A stretch of DNA of 64,000 nucleotides from Demequina soli (lineage in GTDB: Bacteria > Actinomycetota > Actinomycetes > Actinomycetales > Demequinaceae), in the NCBI RefSeq assembly GCF_000971195.1, contig NZ_BBLZ01000008.1:161747-225746 (forward strand). Direction: 5' to 3'. The notes under the pieces were generated by a model, which was given only the letters and a program-made list of their open reading frames with translations, was not told the origin of the DNA and ran no database searches. The translations under genes were made by a program, and so were the position numbers. Below are positions 47,010-54,338 of this stretch, one piece after another. Within the stretch, counting starts at the first letter, position 1. Every line of letters starts with the position of its first letter.

Positions 47010-48262
47010 TGCCCGCCGCCGACACCTCCGGCCTCAGCCGGCGGCGGCTCCTCCTCGGAGGGGCCGCCGCCGGCGCGGGAGCCGCCGTCGCGCTCGGGGC
47101 GGAGCGCGCCGGGCTGGTCCCCGGCGCCGCCCCCGAGCCGGCCATCGATGCCGCCGGCCTCAACGGGGAGCGCGTGGTGCCGTTCCACGGCGCGCACCAG
47201 GCCGGCGTCACCTCCGCGCCCGGCGCGCATGCCACGTACCTGGCCTTCGACCTGCTGGCCGGGACCGATCGCGACCGCCTTCGCGCGTGGATGCGCCTGC
47301 TCACGGACGATGCGGCACGCCTCACCCAGGGTCGCGGCGCCCTCGCGGATCTCGAGCCGGAGCTCGCCGTGAGACCCGCGGGCTTGACGGCGACCTTCGG
47401 GCTCGGCGTCGAGGCCGTGCGGCGCGCGGGCGCCGCGGTGCCCTCGTGGCTCGGCCCGCTCCCCGCGTTCCCGGAGATCGACGCGCTCGAGGCCCGCTGG
47501 TCCGGCGGCGACGTCCTGGTGCTCCTGCACGGCGACGACCCGACCGCGATCGCCCACCTCGCGCGCATGCTTGTGCGCGACTCGCGCACCTTCGCGACCC
47601 TGCGGTGGCGCCAGGCGGGCTTCCGGCGCGCCTACGGCTCCGACGCGTCGGGCACCACGATGCGCAACCTGTTCGGCCAGGTCGACGGCTCGACCACCCC
47701 GCAGCCGGGCGACGAGGCGTTCGATCGCGCCGTGTGGGCCGGCCCGGAGGCGCCCGCGTGGCTGCGCGGGGGCACGTCGCTGGTGCTGCGGCGCATCGCG
47801 ATGAACCTCGAGGGCTGGGACGAGGTGGGCCGCGAGGGCCGCGAGGCCGCCGTGGGGAGGCGGCTCGCCGACGGCGCGCCCCTCACCGGCGGCTCCGAGC
47901 ACGACGCGATCGACCTCGACAAGAAGGATGCGTCGGGCTTCACCGTCATCAACCCGGTCGCGCACGCGGCGAGCGCGCATGTCGCGGACGCCGGCGCGGG
48001 CATCGTGCGCATGGGCTTCAGCTACGACGACCCGGTCGAGGCCGGCGCGGTCGACGCCGCGGGCCGCCCTGCCGTGTCCAACTCGGGCCTGCTGTTCGGG
48101 TCGTGGCAGAGGGACGTGGACGCGCAGTACGTGCCGATGCAGCGGCGCCTCGCCCGGGCGGACCTGCTCAACACGTGGACCACGCCCATCGGGTCGGGCG
48201 TGTGGGCGATCCCGCCGGGCTGCGAGGAGGGCGGATTCGTCGGCGAGACCCTCCTCGGGTGA
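47009..48262 (+). CDS. Tat-exported Dyp-type haem peroxidase (EfeB/DtpA-like)
   Basis: The 417-residue protein has a twin-arginine signal (SRRRLLLGG, residues 10-18). The Dyp catalytic motif GxxDG appears as FGQVDGS, the proximal haem histidine is in NPVAHAASAHV, and the distal arginine is in IVRMGFSYDD. The order lipoprotein copper chaperone then Dyp peroxidase recalls the dtpA locus of streptomycetes rather than an efeUOB iron-uptake operon, since no efeU or efeO is present. It starts inside the stop of the chaperone gene. Confidence 0.92.
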   Translation: MPAADTSGLSRRRLLLGGAAAGAGAAVALGAERAGLVPGAAPEPAIDAAGLNGERVVPFHGAHQAGVTSAPGAHATYLAFDLLAGTDRDRLRAWMRLLTDDAARLTQGRGALADLEPELAVRPAGLTATFGLGVEAVRRAGAAVPSWLGPLPAFPEIDALEARWSGGDVLVLLHGDDPTAIAHLARMLVRDSRTFATLRWRQAGFRRAYGSDASGTTMRNLFGQVDGSTTPQPGDEAFDRAVWAGPEAPAWLRGGTSLVLRRIAMNLEGWDEVGREGREAAVGRRLADGAPLTGGSEHDAIDLDKKDASGFTVINPVAHAASAHVADAGAGIVRMGFSYDDPVEAGAVDAAGRPAVSNSGLLFGSWQRDVDAQYVPMQRRLARADLLNTWTTPIGSGVWAIPPGCEEGGFVGETLLG

Positions 48263-48286
48263 CGCGGCGCGTGGGAGCATGACCGG

Positions 48287-48859
48287 ATGACGGCCCGCGT
48301 CCTCCTCCTCCACGGTTATCAGCACCTTCGCCCGCGCGACCACTGGATGTGGTGGCTCGCGGAGGAGCTGCGCGCGCGCCGCGTCCCCGTCCAGTACCCC
48401 CAGCTGCCCGCGCCCGGCGATCCCGTGCTCCGGGACTGGAGCGCCGTCGCCGCCGGGGAGCTCGAGATGCTGGGCGGCGGCGAGCGCATCGTCATCGCGC
48501 ACTCGCTCGGCACCGTGCTGTGGCGTCACCTCGAGGCTCACGGCGCCGCGGCCGATCGCGTGCTCCTGGTCGCGCCGCCGGGCCCCGAGCGGCTCGGGGC
48601 GATCGGCGACTTCGCGGCCGCCGCCAGCGCGACGCTCCGCGACGGGGCGACGATGGTCGCCCGCGAGCGCGACCCGTACCGCGACGGCCCCCTCGAGGCG
48701 ATCGCCGACCGCTGGGGCGCGCCCGGCGTCGTCCTCCCCGGCGCCGGGCACCTCAACGTCGACGACGGGCACGGCGCGTGGCCGTCGCTGCTCGGGTGGA
48801 CCCTGACGGGGGAGACCGAGTGGCGGCTCGGGGAGGGCGCCCGTAGCCTCGACGCATGA
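48287..48859 (+). CDS. RBBP9/YdeN-family serine hydrolase
   Basis: The 190-residue alpha/beta hydrolase has an oxyanion strand VLLLHGYQ, nucleophile elbow AHSLGT (GxSxG variant AHSLG) and a late His in GAGHLN, as in the RBBP9 family. The substrate is unknown. The stop codon overlaps the ATG of the next gene by four bases, although that gene also has its own leaderless box. Confidence 0.85.
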   Translation: MTARVLLLHGYQHLRPRDHWMWWLAEELRARRVPVQYPQLPAPGDPVLRDWSAVAAGELEMLGGGERIVIAHSLGTVLWRHLEAHGAAADRVLLVAPPGPERLGAIGDFAAAASATLRDGATMVARERDPYRDGPLEAIADRWGAPGVVLPGAGHLNVDDGHGAWPSLLGWTLTGETEWRLGEGARSLDA

Positions 48860-49752
48860 GCACAGCGTCGTGGTCGGCACCCGCCGCGGACGTGTCCCTC
48901 CCCCTCGACCTCATCCGTGAGCTCGTCGACCGCGAGCACCCGGACCTCGCCGACCTGCCGCTCGGCGACGCGTACGAGGGATGGGACAACGTCACGGTCC
49001 GGCTGGGGGACGCGCTGGCGGTGCGCGTGCCGCGCCGCGCGCACGCGGCCCAGATGGTCGAGCGCGAGCACGTGTGGCTGCCGCGGCTCGCGCCCGGGTG
49101 GGGCTTCCGGGCTCCCGTGCCGACGCGGCTCGGCCGGCCGTCCGCGGAGGTGCCGTGGGCGTGGGCGATCGTGCCGTGGATCCCCGGCGAGCGCGCGTAC
49201 CACGCGCCGCTCAGCGCGCGCGGCGCGGCCGACCTGGGGCGGGCCCTCGCCCGCGTCCACGTGCCCGCCCCCGACGATGCGCCGCGCAACCCGTACCGCT
49301 CCCCGCCGCTCGAGGAGCGCGCCGAGCGATTCGACGACCGCCTCGAGCGCATCGTCGAGACCGGGATCGCGCTCGACGCGGACCACGCGCGCGTGCAGTT
49401 CCACGCCGGCGCCGTGCGCCCGCGCCCCGTCGAGACGTGGGCGCACCTGGACCTGCACGGCGCGAACGTGCTGAGCGTGCGCGGCCGGCTCGGGGGGATC
49501 GTCGACTGGGGCGACCTGGGGGTCGCCGACCCCGCGACCGACCTGGGGCAGGCGTGGTGCCTCGTGGGCAGCGCGCGCATGCGGGACCTGCTCAAGGGTT
49601 ACGGCGACGGGGTGGTGCCGCGCGACGAGGCGACGATGCTGCGCGTGCGCGCGGAGGCGGTCGCCTTCGCGGTGACGCTCGCCGCCCTCGACGACGAGCC
49701 GTACCGCGCGGCGGGCGTGCGCGCGCTCGTCGACCTCGAGGTGGCGTCCTAG
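48856..49752 (+). CDS. Aminoglycoside phosphotransferase-fold kinase
   Basis: The 298-residue kinase-fold protein has an intact catalytic loop HLDLHGANVL and metal site IVDWGDLG, with a VRVPRR beta-strand region near residue 55. Members phosphorylate antibiotics, amines or sugars; this one cannot be called a resistance gene from sequence. TAGCCT (48844-48849) six bases before the ATG indicates that a leaderless message can arise inside the preceding hydrolase gene. Confidence 0.85.
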   Translation: MSTASWSAPAADVSLPLDLIRELVDREHPDLADLPLGDAYEGWDNVTVRLGDALAVRVPRRAHAAQMVEREHVWLPRLAPGWGFRAPVPTRLGRPSAEVPWAWAIVPWIPGERAYHAPLSARGAADLGRALARVHVPAPDDAPRNPYRSPPLEERAERFDDRLERIVETGIALDADHARVQFHAGAVRPRPVETWAHLDLHGANVLSVRGRLGGIVDWGDLGVADPATDLGQAWCLVGSARMRDLLKGYGDGVVPRDEATMLRVRAEAVAFAVTLAALDDEPYRAAGVRALVDLEVAS

Positions 49753-49764
49753 GACCGTGGTGGG

Positions 49765-50598
49765 TCAGGCGCCCATCTTCTGGAGGAACGGCTCCAGCTC
49801 GACCCAGTTCTCCTCGTCGGTGCGGTCGTCGCGCCACAGGGCCATGTACTCGGCCTTGGTGGTCTCCGACGCCTCCTCCCACACGCGGATCGCGTGCGCG
49901 AGGTCGAAGTGCCAGTAGCCGACGATGCGGAAGTGGGTGAGCGGGAGGCCAAGCTCGCGACGCAGCATCTGCCGGATCGCGCGCGACTCCTTGGCCTCGC
50001 ACGCGACCCACACGTAGGAGGCCGCGGCCGGGGCGAGCAGGCCGTCGGCGAGCTCCGCCAGCGCATCCTTGAGCACCGAGGCACGCATCCCGTTGCCCGC
50101 GAGGCGCCAGTCGATCGTCGCGGTCGCCGCGGTCGGCAGGTCGCGCGCGTCGGCCATGTCGGACAGCTCGACCACGACGTGGAAGACCTCGTCGGCCGTC
50201 GCCTCCGCGAGCACGCGCGCGATCGCGGGCAGCGCGGTCGCGTCGCCGACCAGCACGCGCACGCCGGCGCCGTCGGGCACCTCGTAGTAGCCCTTGGAGT
50301 CGGACACCTCGGTGCGGTCGCCGGGACGCGCCGTGCGGGCCCAGGTCGCACCCGGGCCGTCGCCGTGAAGGAAGACCTCCATCTCGAAGCCGTCGGGGGT
50401 GTGACCGCTCACCGTGTAGTGGCGCGCGCTGTGGCCGTCCGCGTCCGCCGTCTCCGCGCCGACCTCGACGTGCACGCACTCGTCCGGGGTGCCGTCGGAC
50501 ACCCACGCGGCCGGATCGTCGAGCCTCAGGCCCACGCGCACCATGTGCGCCGTGACCTGCTCGACCGTGGTGATCGTGGCGGCGTGGACCGTCTCCAT
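49765..50598 (-). CDS. Siderophore-interacting protein (NADPH-dependent ferric reductase)
   Basis: The 277-residue flavoprotein of the SIP family has RHYTVSG (FAD-binding RxYT), VLVGDATALPAI for the pyridine nucleotide, and the C-terminal YWHFDLAH segment. It reduces ferric siderophore complexes in the cytosol to release iron. The palindrome at 50646-50663 resembles an IdeR/DtxR iron box, so expression should rise on iron limitation. No siderophore biosynthesis or uptake genes are in the window. Confidence 0.92.
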   Translation of the reverse strand: METVHAATITTVEQVTAHMVRVGLRLDDPAAWVSDGTPDECVHVEVGAETADADGHSARHYTVSGHTPDGFEMEVFLHGDGPGATWARTARPGDRTEVSDSKGYYEVPDGAGVRVLVGDATALPAIARVLAEATADEVFHVVVELSDMADARDLPTAATATIDWRLAGNGMRASVLKDALAELADGLLAPAAASYVWVACEAKESRAIRQMLRRELGLPLTHFRIVGYWHFDLAHAIRVWEEASETTKAEYMALWRDDRTDEENWVELEPFLQKMGA

Positions 50599-50645
50599 GG
50601 GGCTCCGTTCGCGGGATCCACGCGGGCCGGGGCGCCCGCGACGTA

Positions 50646-50663
50646 GGTGAGGCTTGCCTCACC
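50646..50663. promoter_or_regulatory. IdeR/DtxR-type iron box
   Basis: GGTGAGGCTTGCCTCACC has 8-bp perfect arms around TT and matches the TTAGGTTAGGCTAACCTAA-type box in its AGGT, AGGCT and CCT parts. It lies 48-65 bases upstream of the siderophore-interacting protein start and about 95 bases from the divergent acetyltransferase. Confidence 0.75.
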
Positions 50664-50758
50664 GATGCAGTGTACGACAGATCCGCAACGACGACGTTTC
50701 CTAATTCAATTGCGCGAAATGCCGGGCTCACGTCGTTATGCGGCCCTATCGTGTGCCC

Positions 50759-51325
50759 GTGGCCTTCACACCCCTGCACACCGCGCGACTGGTGCTCCGC
50801 CCCTTCACCGAGGAGGACGCGGAGGACTTCGCCGCGCGCCGCTCCGACCCGGAGACCGCGATGTACCAGGCGTGGCGCGTCCCCTACTCGGTGGAGAAGG
50901 CGCTCGAGGTGATCCGCGAGAGCGAACGTCACGACGGCCCCGTGCCGGGCCACTGGTTCCAGCTCGACGTGCAGCGTCTCGCCGACGGCCGCACGGTCGG
51001 CGACGTCGCCGTGTACCTGCACGACCACGGCCACACGGCCGAGGTCGGCTACACGCTCCACACGTGGGCGCGCCGCAAGGGCTACGCCACCGAGGCCACC
51101 ACCGCGATGATCGACTACCTCGTGGACGTCACGGGCGTCCACCGCATCGAGGCGGCCACGCACCCCGACAACTCGCGCTCCATCCAGGTCCTCGAGCGGC
51201 TCGGCTTCCGCGCGGAGGGCGTCAAGCGCGAGGCGTTCTGGGTCGAGGACGAGGTCTCGGACGACGCGATCTTCGGCCTGCTCGCGAGCGAATGGGTCGC
51301 GATGCGCGCCCTGCCGGCCCCCTGA
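50759..51325 (+). CDS. GNAT acetyltransferase (RimJ/RimL type)
   Basis: The 188-residue acetyltransferase has LHTARLVLRPFTEEDAEDF at the start, the acetyl-CoA loop RRKGYATEA and HPDNSRSIQVLERLGF near the end, typical of the RimJ-like group that modify N-terminal amines or small molecules. The GTG start at 50759 is chosen because TATCGT (50747-50752) lies exactly six bases upstream; the earlier ATG at 50738 lies before that box. Confidence 0.85.
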   Translation: MAFTPLHTARLVLRPFTEEDAEDFAARRSDPETAMYQAWRVPYSVEKALEVIRESERHDGPVPGHWFQLDVQRLADGRTVGDVAVYLHDHGHTAEVGYTLHTWARRKGYATEATTAMIDYLVDVTGVHRIEAATHPDNSRSIQVLERLGFRAEGVKREAFWVEDEVSDDAIFGLLASEWVAMRALPAP

Positions 51326-51363
51326 TTCACGGAATCTTCACACACGCGACGCGGGACGCTTCA

Positions 51364-51462
51364 CACGCGCACGGCGGCGACGTCACCGCATCGTCCGCCG
51401 GCCTGGGGCGCGGCGCGACGTTCACGCTGTCCCTCCCGGCGCGCCGCCCCCACCAGGCGTGA
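51364..51462 (+). pseudogene. C-terminal remnant of a histidine kinase ATPase domain
   Basis: The open frame ending at the TGA 51460-51462 reads HAHGGDVTASSAGLGRGATF, then TLSLPARR. This is the typical last 30 residues of a HATPase domain (the AHGG loop, the GRGATF turn and a terminal LP strand). There is no start codon, N box or G1 box upstream: the acetyltransferase gene ends at 51325 and only about 40 unrelated bases intervene. A copy of the iterated motif (reverse, 51387-51396) lies within it. Confidence 0.6.
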
Positions 51463-51494
51463 CGTCGTCACGCGGCGCCGCTAGGGTGATCCGC

Positions 51495-52394
51495 ATGCTG
51501 CCCGACGCCCGTGCCACCCTCCCCCTGACGGTGCCGGACGAGACGGTCCGCGCGCTCATCGACGACCAGTTCCCTCACCTCGCGGACCTCGAGCTGGGGC
51601 GCCGCTACACGCTCGAGGACCACTTCGCGATCCGCATCGGCGACCACCACGGCGCGCTGTTCCCGCGGCTCGGGGCCGACGACCCGCTGTTCGCGCGCGC
51701 CGCCGACGTCCTCGCGCCCCACCTCGACCGGTGGAGCTTCCCCGTGAGCGCCCCGATCGAGACCGGGCGGCCGGGCCACGGCTTCCCGTTCCACTGGGCC
51801 CTCGTCGACTGGGTGTCGGCGTCGACGGCCGCGTTCGTGCCGCTGCACGCGGACTCGGCGCGCGACCTCGGCTCCGCCCTGCGCGAGGTGCACCGCCCCG
51901 CCTCCGCCGACGCGCCGCTCAACCCGCTCACCGCGCGCGGCCTCGCGAGCCTCGTCGACGACTGGGAGCGCCTGCTCGTGTTCGCGTCCCTGCGAGGCGC
52001 CCCCGAGAACCGCGTCCTCGACGTCGAGGCGACCGACGCGCTGTTCCGCGTGGGCGTCGCCGCGCCCGTCGACGTCGAGCCCCGGTGGACCCACGGGCGC
52101 CTCGAGCCCCGCTCGATCCAGTCCGACCGCGGCCGCTTCGCCGGCATCCTCATCTGGCACAGCTTCGGCGCGGGCGACCCCGCCGCCGACCTGGGCGGCG
52201 CTGCCACCGTGGTCCCGCTCGAGATGCGCGACGAGCTGTACGCCGGCTACGGCGAGGTCAGCGCCCCCACCGCATGGCGCGCGCAGTCGTACCAGCTGCT
52301 CGCCGCGATGCGGCACATCGAGATCGACGACCCGTTCCTCGCGCGCATGGCGTGGGAGCGGCTGCTCGAGCTCGGCCTCGCCCACGAGGCGTAG
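51495..52394 (+). CDS. Degenerate phosphotransferase-fold protein (probable pseudokinase)
   Basis: The 299-residue protein is laid out like the kinase at 48856: the same DDQFPHLADLELG-type start, a GSALREVHRP helix and an AADLGGAATVVPLEMRDELYAGYGE end. The catalytic loop, however, reads THGRLEPRSI in place of HLDLHGANVL, and the metal motif DWGD is replaced by IWHSFG. Aspartates and asparagine needed for phosphotransfer are missing, so it is probably not a kinase. The ATG at 51495 is supported by TAGGGT (51482-51487) seven bases upstream. Confidence 0.75.
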   Translation: MLPDARATLPLTVPDETVRALIDDQFPHLADLELGRRYTLEDHFAIRIGDHHGALFPRLGADDPLFARAADVLAPHLDRWSFPVSAPIETGRPGHGFPFHWALVDWVSASTAAFVPLHADSARDLGSALREVHRPASADAPLNPLTARGLASLVDDWERLLVFASLRGAPENRVLDVEATDALFRVGVAAPVDVEPRWTHGRLEPRSIQSDRGRFAGILIWHSFGAGDPAADLGGAATVVPLEMRDELYAGYGEVSAPTAWRAQSYQLLAAMRHIEIDDPFLARMAWERLLELGLAHEA

Positions 52395-52490
52395 CGCCCG
52401 CCGGGCCGTCGCGCCCGGCCGCCCCGTGCATCGTCCACCGAAGGACGCCGGTCCTGGCCGTCCGCCCACGTAGGTGAGAGAGTGGGCCGC

Positions 52491-52970
52491 ATGGACATCT
52501 TCGAGACCCCGCTCCCCGGAGTCGGCGTCCGCTACGAGTTCACCGCGGAGGGAGGCGACCACGTCGGCGTGGTCGTGCGGCGCGACGGCAAGCGCGACAT
52601 CGCCCTGTACGACCGGGAGGACCCGGACGCCTGCCGCGGCACCGTCGAGCTGTCCGAGGGCGACGCGGGCCGGCTCGCCGAGCTGCTCGGCGGCACCAAC
52701 ATCATCGCCCGCCTCGAGGACCTGCGGCACACCGTCGTCGGCCTCGCGATCGAGTGGGTGACGATGCCCGCGGCCGGCGGGCTCGTGGGCCGCTCGCTCG
52801 CGGAGGGCCGCATCCGGACGCTCACCTCGGCCTCCGTCGTCGCGGTGATCCGCGGCGACCAGGGGATCCCCGGGATCGAGCCGTCCTTCGTCTTCGAGCC
52901 GGGCGACACCGTCCTGGTGATGGGATCCGACGAGGCCGTGGACCGCGCGGCCGACATCCTCACGGGCTGA
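52491..52970 (+). CDS. KhtT/TrkA-C regulatory subunit of a K+/H+ antiporter
   Basis: The 159-residue cytosolic protein has an N-terminal beta region and a C-terminal TrkA-C/RCK_C domain (GGLVGRSLAEGRIR through SFVFEPGDTVLVMGSDEAV). It is followed after three bases by the antiporter gene, the KhtTU arrangement known in Bacillus, where the subunit gates K+ efflux by a nucleotide such as c-di-AMP. ATG at 52491 has GAGAGT seven bases before it; GTG at 52482 is an alternative. Confidence 0.88.
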   Translation: MDIFETPLPGVGVRYEFTAEGGDHVGVVVRRDGKRDIALYDREDPDACRGTVELSEGDAGRLAELLGGTNIIARLEDLRHTVVGLAIEWVTMPAAGGLVGRSLAEGRIRTLTSASVVAVIRGDQGIPGIEPSFVFEPGDTVLVMGSDEAVDRAADILTG

Positions 52971-52973
52971 TCG

Positions 52974-54218
52974 ATGATCGCCGCGACCGCACCCGAGACG
53001 GGCCTGCGCGTCGTAGCCGCGGGCGCCTCCGTGGGACACACGGCGACGGTGCTCATCGAGCTGGGGATCGTGTTCATCGTCCTGTCCCTGCTCGGGCGGC
53101 TCGCGGGGCGCATCGGCATCCCCTCCATCCCGTTGTACCTGCTCGCGGGCCTGTGCATGGGCGACGGCGGGTTCATCCCCATCGACGCGGGCGAGGAGTT
53201 CCTCGCGACGGGCGCCCAGATCGGCGTCGTGCTGCTCCTGCTGCTGCTCGGCCTCGAGTACTCGCCCGACGACCTCCGCGTGGGCCTGCGCACCACGTGG
53301 CGCGCCGGCCTGCTCGACCTCGCGCTCAACGCGATCCCCGGCTTCGCCGTCGGGCTGCTGCTGGGGTGGTCGGCCACCGCATCGGTCCTGCTCGCGGGCG
53401 TGACCTACATCTCCAGCTCGGGCATCATCGCGCGCCTGCTCGACGACTTCGACCGGCTCGCGAACCGCGAGACCCCCGTCATCCTCAGCCTGCTCGTCAT
53501 GGAGGACATCGCGATGGCGGTGTTCCTGCCGATCCTCGCGGTCGCGCTCGTCGGCGCGACCCTCGCGCAGGGCGCGATCGCCGCGGCCGTCGCGATCGGC
53601 ATCGTCGCGCTCGCGTTCCTCACCGCGATGCGCTTCTCCCACCAGGTGTCCACCGCGGTGCACTCCCACTCGCGCGAGCTGCTCGTGCTCACGGTGCTCG
53701 GCCTCGCGTTCCTCGTCGCCGGGCTCGCCGAGGCCGTCCAGGTGTCCGCCGCGGTCGGCGCGTTCCTGCTCGGCCTGACCCTGTCGGGCAACGTCGCCGA
53801 CCAGCTGCGCGGCGTCATGCCTCCCCTGCGCGACGTGTTCGCGGGCATCTTCTTCGTGTTCTTCGGCATCACCATCGACCCGCGCGACCTGGGGCCCGTG
53901 CTCCTGCCGGCGCTCGCGCTCGCGCTCGTCACCGGCGTCACCAAGATCGTCACGGGCGTGTGGGCGGCGAGGCGCGCGGGCATCGGTCCCAAGGGCCAGT
54001 GGCGCACCGGGCTGTCGCTCATCCCGCGCGGCGAGTTCTCCATCGTGATCGCGGGCCTCGGCGTGTCCGCCGGCGTGCAGCCGACGCTCGGCCCCCTCGC
54101 CGCGGCCTACGTGCTCACGCTCGCGGCCGTGGGTTCCGTGCTCATGCGCTTCGCGGACCGGATCCGGTCGCCGCTGAAGGCCGCCGCGCCCGCGTCACGG
54201 CCGCGCCCTGCCGTGTGA
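52974..54218 (+). CDS. CPA2-family K+/H+ antiporter (KhtU-like)
   Basis: The 414-residue membrane protein has 12-13 helices of the monovalent cation:proton antiporter 2 family. LLLLGLEYSPDD, the SSSGIIARLLDD segment with the preceding unwound helix, and LVMEDIAMA (family ExD region) are visible. It lacks the C-terminal TrkA-N domain of KefB/C; that regulatory role passes to the separate subunit encoded upstream. Confidence 0.9.
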   Translation: MIAATAPETGLRVVAAGASVGHTATVLIELGIVFIVLSLLGRLAGRIGIPSIPLYLLAGLCMGDGGFIPIDAGEEFLATGAQIGVVLLLLLLGLEYSPDDLRVGLRTTWRAGLLDLALNAIPGFAVGLLLGWSATASVLLAGVTYISSSGIIARLLDDFDRLANRETPVILSLLVMEDIAMAVFLPILAVALVGATLAQGAIAAAVAIGIVALAFLTAMRFSHQVSTAVHSHSRELLVLTVLGLAFLVAGLAEAVQVSAAVGAFLLGLTLSGNVADQLRGVMPPLRDVFAGIFFVFFGITIDPRDLGPVLLPALALALVTGVTKIVTGVWAARRAGIGPKGQWRTGLSLIPRGEFSIVIAGLGVSAGVQPTLGPLAAAYVLTLAAVGSVLMRFADRIRSPLKAAAPASRPRPAV

Positions 54219-54338
54219 GACGATGTGCCATCGTTCCCCCGGGGGGTGCCAGCGGGACGATGCGCCGGCCACGTCGCGCAATTGGAGTGGCGTCCGCGTG
54301 ACGTCGCGCGAGAGCTCATCCCCCTGTGAGGTTCCCAC

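Noticed and set aside
47009..48262. An efeUOB iron-uptake operon around the Dyp peroxidase
   Set aside because: There is no EfeU permease or EfeO; the partner is a PCuAC copper chaperone.
48856..49752. Calling the APH-fold kinase an aminoglycoside resistance gene
   Set aside because: The fold covers many substrates and no subtype-specific residues were recognised.
52395..52490. A c-di-AMP (ydaO) riboswitch before the KhtTU-like pair
   Set aside because: Only 96 bases are available, the gene has a leaderless-type box, and no ydaO motifs are seen.
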